NCBI GenBank assembly: GCA_001801365.1
Contig: MGXL01000123.1
Location: 11,468 to 20,793, forward strand
DNA length: 9,326 bases
Origin: Gammaproteobacteria bacterium RBG_16_57_12
GTDB lineage: Bacteria; Pseudomonadota; Gammaproteobacteria; RBG-16-57-12
Reading direction: 5' to 3'
Below are positions 7,731 to 9,326 of the stretch, piece after piece (position 1 is the stretch's first letter; the number at the start of each line of letters is the position of its first letter). The notes beneath the pieces were generated by a model. That model saw nothing but the letters and a program-made list of their open reading frames with translations, was not told the DNA's origin and did no database searches. A program made the translations under genes and the position numbers.

Positions 7731-7766
7731 AAACAACTGGCCCGTCATGCGACGGGCCAGTTGTTT
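7731..7766 (-). terminator. perfect 16-bp hairpin downstream of the cytochrome-porin gene
   Basis: AAACAACTGGCCCGTC (7731-7746), loop ATGC, then the exact complement (7751-7766) form an uninterrupted 16-bp stem with a GC-rich apex. It starts 22 nt past the stop of the Cyc2-like gene and ends 32 nt before apaH. The A-rich base on one side and TTGTTT on the other resemble a bidirectional intrinsic terminator, but the T-run is broken. Termination is therefore likely but may be partial, allowing some read-through into apaH. Confidence 0.65.
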
Positions 7767-7788
7767 CCAGCGAAGCTTCGCTATTATT

Positions 7789-9027
7789 CTAGAAAGCGGT
7801 TTCAAAGAGCAAGGTGGCGCGGTGATCCTTGCTCGCCTGCTCCCCGCTGAAGGTCTCGTACATCGGCTGAATGGTGAGGTTCTGCGCCAGCTTCACGTAG
7901 GCGCCGAGTCCCACGCGGTCCATGGCCTTCAGAGTCGGGTGCCCGTTGTCATGGCGGCTCACGCTGGCCAGGACATGCACCTTCGGTGTGACGCTGTATT
8001 CCATGTCCAGCCCCAGGCCGCGCGGCACATCGGCATATCCGGCATTGTGCAGATAGACGGTGTTGGCCGCTCCATCGTCTTTACCGCCTTGGGCATACAG
8101 CAGATAGGCACCCAGTTCCTTGCCGCCCACCTCGCCCTGGAACTGGGCGTCAAGATACCAGGCCTCGGTGACGAAGTCGGTCAGGACATCGGCAGTGCAC
8201 AGATCGGCATCATCGCAGGTGGCCGTGGTCTTGCCACTATACCCCCCCACACCGATGCCCACGTCATTGCCGCCAAGATTCGGCGTCCAGGCCAAGCGCG
8301 CATAGGTGGAGAGATCGCCCCCGGTATCCCGCTTGGTATGGCCGGCGACAACGCTGTCCGGCATATAGAAGGTTACGGCCGCGTAGAAATCACTGTTGTG
8401 GGCATGCAGGGCCACCCCGGTCGCCGCGCCGGAGAGGTCCAGGCCGCCCTGGCCCTGCGAGGCCTTGGAGGCACGCTCGAAGGGACGATGGTTGCGTATC
8501 GACCCAGTATTCATCAGTTCAAAACCAAAGGACGCGCCCAGGCCGTCGGTGGCGAAACCGGTCATCCCCAGGTTCAGGCCGTTATCCAGCGACCGGGTAT
8601 AAGAGATCTTGTAGGACAACAGATCATTGGCCATCTCCATGAATCCGCCGGCGCCTTCGGTAAGTCGCCCGCCCACCAGCAGGGCCGATTCATCCGGAAA
8701 ATCCCATTTCGGCCGGATGGTATTGTCATCCCATACGCGTGTTTTGATGAAAAAACTGGCGTTGAGAGTGGGTGGCACACTCAGGCTATCCCCTTCCAGC
8801 ATCTGCTGGCCAGTCTGGGAAAAACCGGTGGCCACGAACTGCCGGCCAAAGGTATTCAATTTGGGAAAATGCTGAAAATGACAGGTTGAGCACTCGGCAT
8901 TCATCTGACGACTATAGGCCGGTACTGCTGACGCCTCCTGAGGCATTATACTGACAGTGAACACCACCAGGGCCCCAAGGGCCGGTAGCGTACGGTTCAA
9001 AACTTGATCTAATTGAAGTCGAATCAT
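7789..9027 (-). CDS. Cyc2-like outer-membrane monoheme cytochrome c-porin fusion
   Basis: The 412-residue precursor has a signal peptide (1-34, cleavage expected after EASA). It is followed at once by one heme c motif CSTCH (46-50) inside SRQMNAECSTCHFQHFPKLN (39-58), the layout seen at the N-terminus of Cyc2 proteins. The remaining about 340 residues show alternating polar/apolar strands, many Gly and aromatic residues, and end in Phe (LLFETAF). These are the marks of an outer-membrane beta-barrel inserted by the BAM complex. Cyc2 is the known or proposed outer-membrane Fe(II) oxidase of iron oxidisers, so transfer of electrons across the outer membrane is a reasonable inference; the substrate is not shown by the sequence. 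Cys271 and Cys277 could form a disulfide in a loop. ATG 9027 is chosen because AGGAG (9036-9040) lies 8 nt upstream and gives a proper signal peptide; ATG 9105 would bury it. A hairpin follows the stop. Confidence 0.82.
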   Translation of the reverse strand: MIRLQLDQVLNRTLPALGALVVFTVSIMPQEASAVPAYSRQMNAECSTCHFQHFPKLNTFGRQFVATGFSQTGQQMLEGDSLSVPPTLNASFFIKTRVWDDNTIRPKWDFPDESALLVGGRLTEGAGGFMEMANDLLSYKISYTRSLDNGLNLGMTGFATDGLGASFGFELMNTGSIRNHRPFERASKASQGQGGLDLSGAATGVALHAHNSDFYAAVTFYMPDSVVAGHTKRDTGGDLSTYARLAWTPNLGGNDVGIGVGGYSGKTTATCDDADLCTADVLTDFVTEAWYLDAQFQGEVGGKELGAYLLYAQGGKDDGAANTVYLHNAGYADVPRGLGLDMEYSVTPKVHVLASVSRHDNGHPTLKAMDRVGLGAYVKLAQNLTIQPMYETFSGEQASKDHRATLLFETAF

Positions 9028-9035
9028 GGCCTTAT

Positions 9036-9040
9036 CTCCT
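9036..9040 (-). promoter_or_regulatory. strong ribosome-binding site deciding the Cyc2-like start
   Basis: On the minus strand AGGAG sits 8 nt before ATG 9027. No comparable site precedes the in-frame ATGs at 9105 and 9051, so the 26-residue longer reading is rejected. Confidence 0.8.
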
Positions 9041-9058
9041 GTTGTTGGCATTACGCTC

Positions 9059-9107
9059 AGGTGGATTCTCAGAGTGCCTTCCCTGGCGTCTGGCGATTGA
9101 TCCACCT
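9059..9107 (-). promoter_or_regulatory. foldable 5' leader element of the Cyc2-like gene
   Basis: The minus strand can fold as a nested hairpin. The outer 8-bp stem is AGGTGGAT (9100-9107) with ATCCACCT (9059-9066). Inside it CAGA pairs with TCTG, and inside that GCC pairs with GGC around the loop AGGGAA. It would lie in the mRNA leader, 19 nt upstream of the ribosome-binding site. I do not recognise a known riboswitch class. The outer stem is clear by eye; the function is inference. Confidence 0.35.
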
Positions 9108-9136
9108 CTTTTCCGCGTAATATTTAAGGTTTATTG

Positions 9137-9179
9137 GTAATAAGATCGGCCCATTGATTCCAAACTTGAGGTAAATCAC
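9137..9179 (-). promoter_or_regulatory. candidate FNR/CRP-type site and promoter for the Cyc2-like gene
   Basis: TTGAG-GTAA-ATCAC (9166-9179, plus strand) matches the FNR consensus TTGAT-N4-ATCAA at 8 of 10 positions. A minus-strand TATTAC (9137-9142) could be a -10 box, which would put the site centre near -41.5, the usual position for FNR- or CRP-activated promoters. The -10 overlaps a small palindrome TTATT-GGT-AATAA (9131-9143). The stretch is markedly AT-rich compared with the genes. It is suggestive only. Confidence 0.3.
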
Positions 9180-9237
9180 TAAATCTGTTGAATAAATTAA
9201 ATTTGTTCTAAAAAAAATGAGGTAAGGGCGCAGGGTA

Positions 9238-9326
9238 TCAGGCGGGCGGAACGTGCAGGCTGAAGGTCACCGGGCCGTCATTGATCAGGCCCACCTGCAT
9301 CTGGGCGCCAAACCGGCCGCTGGCGA
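9238..9326 (-). CDS. dtd: D-aminoacyl-tRNA deacylase, C-terminal end (partial)
   Basis: Only the last 28 residues are in the window; the gene continues past the right edge. The visible end ASGRFGAQMQVGLIND followed by GPVTFSLHVPPA matches the C-terminus of Dtd, including the conserved NDGPVTF segment with its Gly-cisPro pair at the active site. Dtd frees tRNA from D-amino acids and so protects translation. The TGA is followed on the minus strand by a run of eight T about 20 nt later (9210-9217), but I see no stable stem before it. Confidence 0.9.
   Translation of the reverse strand, partial: ASGRFGAQMQVGLINDGPVTFSLHVPPA

Noticed and set aside
7627..8889. 420-codon open frame on the plus strand
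   Set aside because: It lies antisense to the Cyc2-like gene, which has a signal peptide, heme motif and strong ribosome site. The plus-strand product has no recognisable domain and begins inside apaH. GC-rich codon use explains the long open frame.
9028..9105. Longer Cyc2-like start at 9105
   Set aside because: It would place 26 residues before the signal peptide and ignores AGGAG at the right distance from ATG 9027.
9205..9237. Intrinsic terminator for dtd at the T-run
   Set aside because: The minus strand has eight T in a row, but no stable stem precedes them, so an ordinary hairpin terminator is not supported.

Overview
The window looks like the chromosome of a GC-rich gammaproteobacterium. 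The evidence is the lgt-thyA-folA cluster and the convergent folA / apaH neighbourhood, an arrangement also known from Escherichia coli, together with proteobacterial RlmI-type, HDOD and Dtd proteins. An outer-membrane cytochrome-porin of the Cyc2 type hints at a chemolithotrophic or electron-exchanging lifestyle, for example an iron- or sulfur-oxidising lineage, but this single gene does not prove it.

Layout. Positions 1-129 hold no gene that I can identify. A large thioredoxin-fold/DUF255 protein (130-2199, minus) is divergent from an RlmI-type 23S rRNA m5C methyltransferase (2305-3498, plus). Then comes a 260-bp gap filled almost exactly by a 236-bp MITE-like insertion (3511-3746). It has 18-bp terminal inverted repeats, a 5-bp target duplication ATTAT and a 120-bp internal palindrome. 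The plus-strand cluster lgt (3759-4571), thyA (4576-5370) and folA (5367-5870) follows with 4-nt gap and 4-nt overlap spacing. ThyA makes dTMP and dihydrofolate, and FolA recycles that dihydrofolate, so these two genes form one metabolic unit. Lgt attaches the lipid to prolipoproteins.

The right half is all on the minus strand. Read in the direction of transcription, it holds the 3' end of dtd (9238 to the edge), a 210-bp AT-rich regulatory gap, the Cyc2-like cytochrome-porin (7789-9027), a perfect 16-bp hairpin (7731-7766), apaH (6880-7698) and a stand-alone HDOD signalling protein (5851-6792). The stop end of the HDOD gene overlaps that of folA by 20 bp.

The parts most worth a second look are the Cyc2-like gene with its leader (FNR-like box, foldable 49-nt element) and the palindromic mobile element, whose right tip supplies the only recognisable Shine-Dalgarno sequence of the essential lgt gene. 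The remaining genes are ordinary housekeeping genes with intact catalytic motifs.
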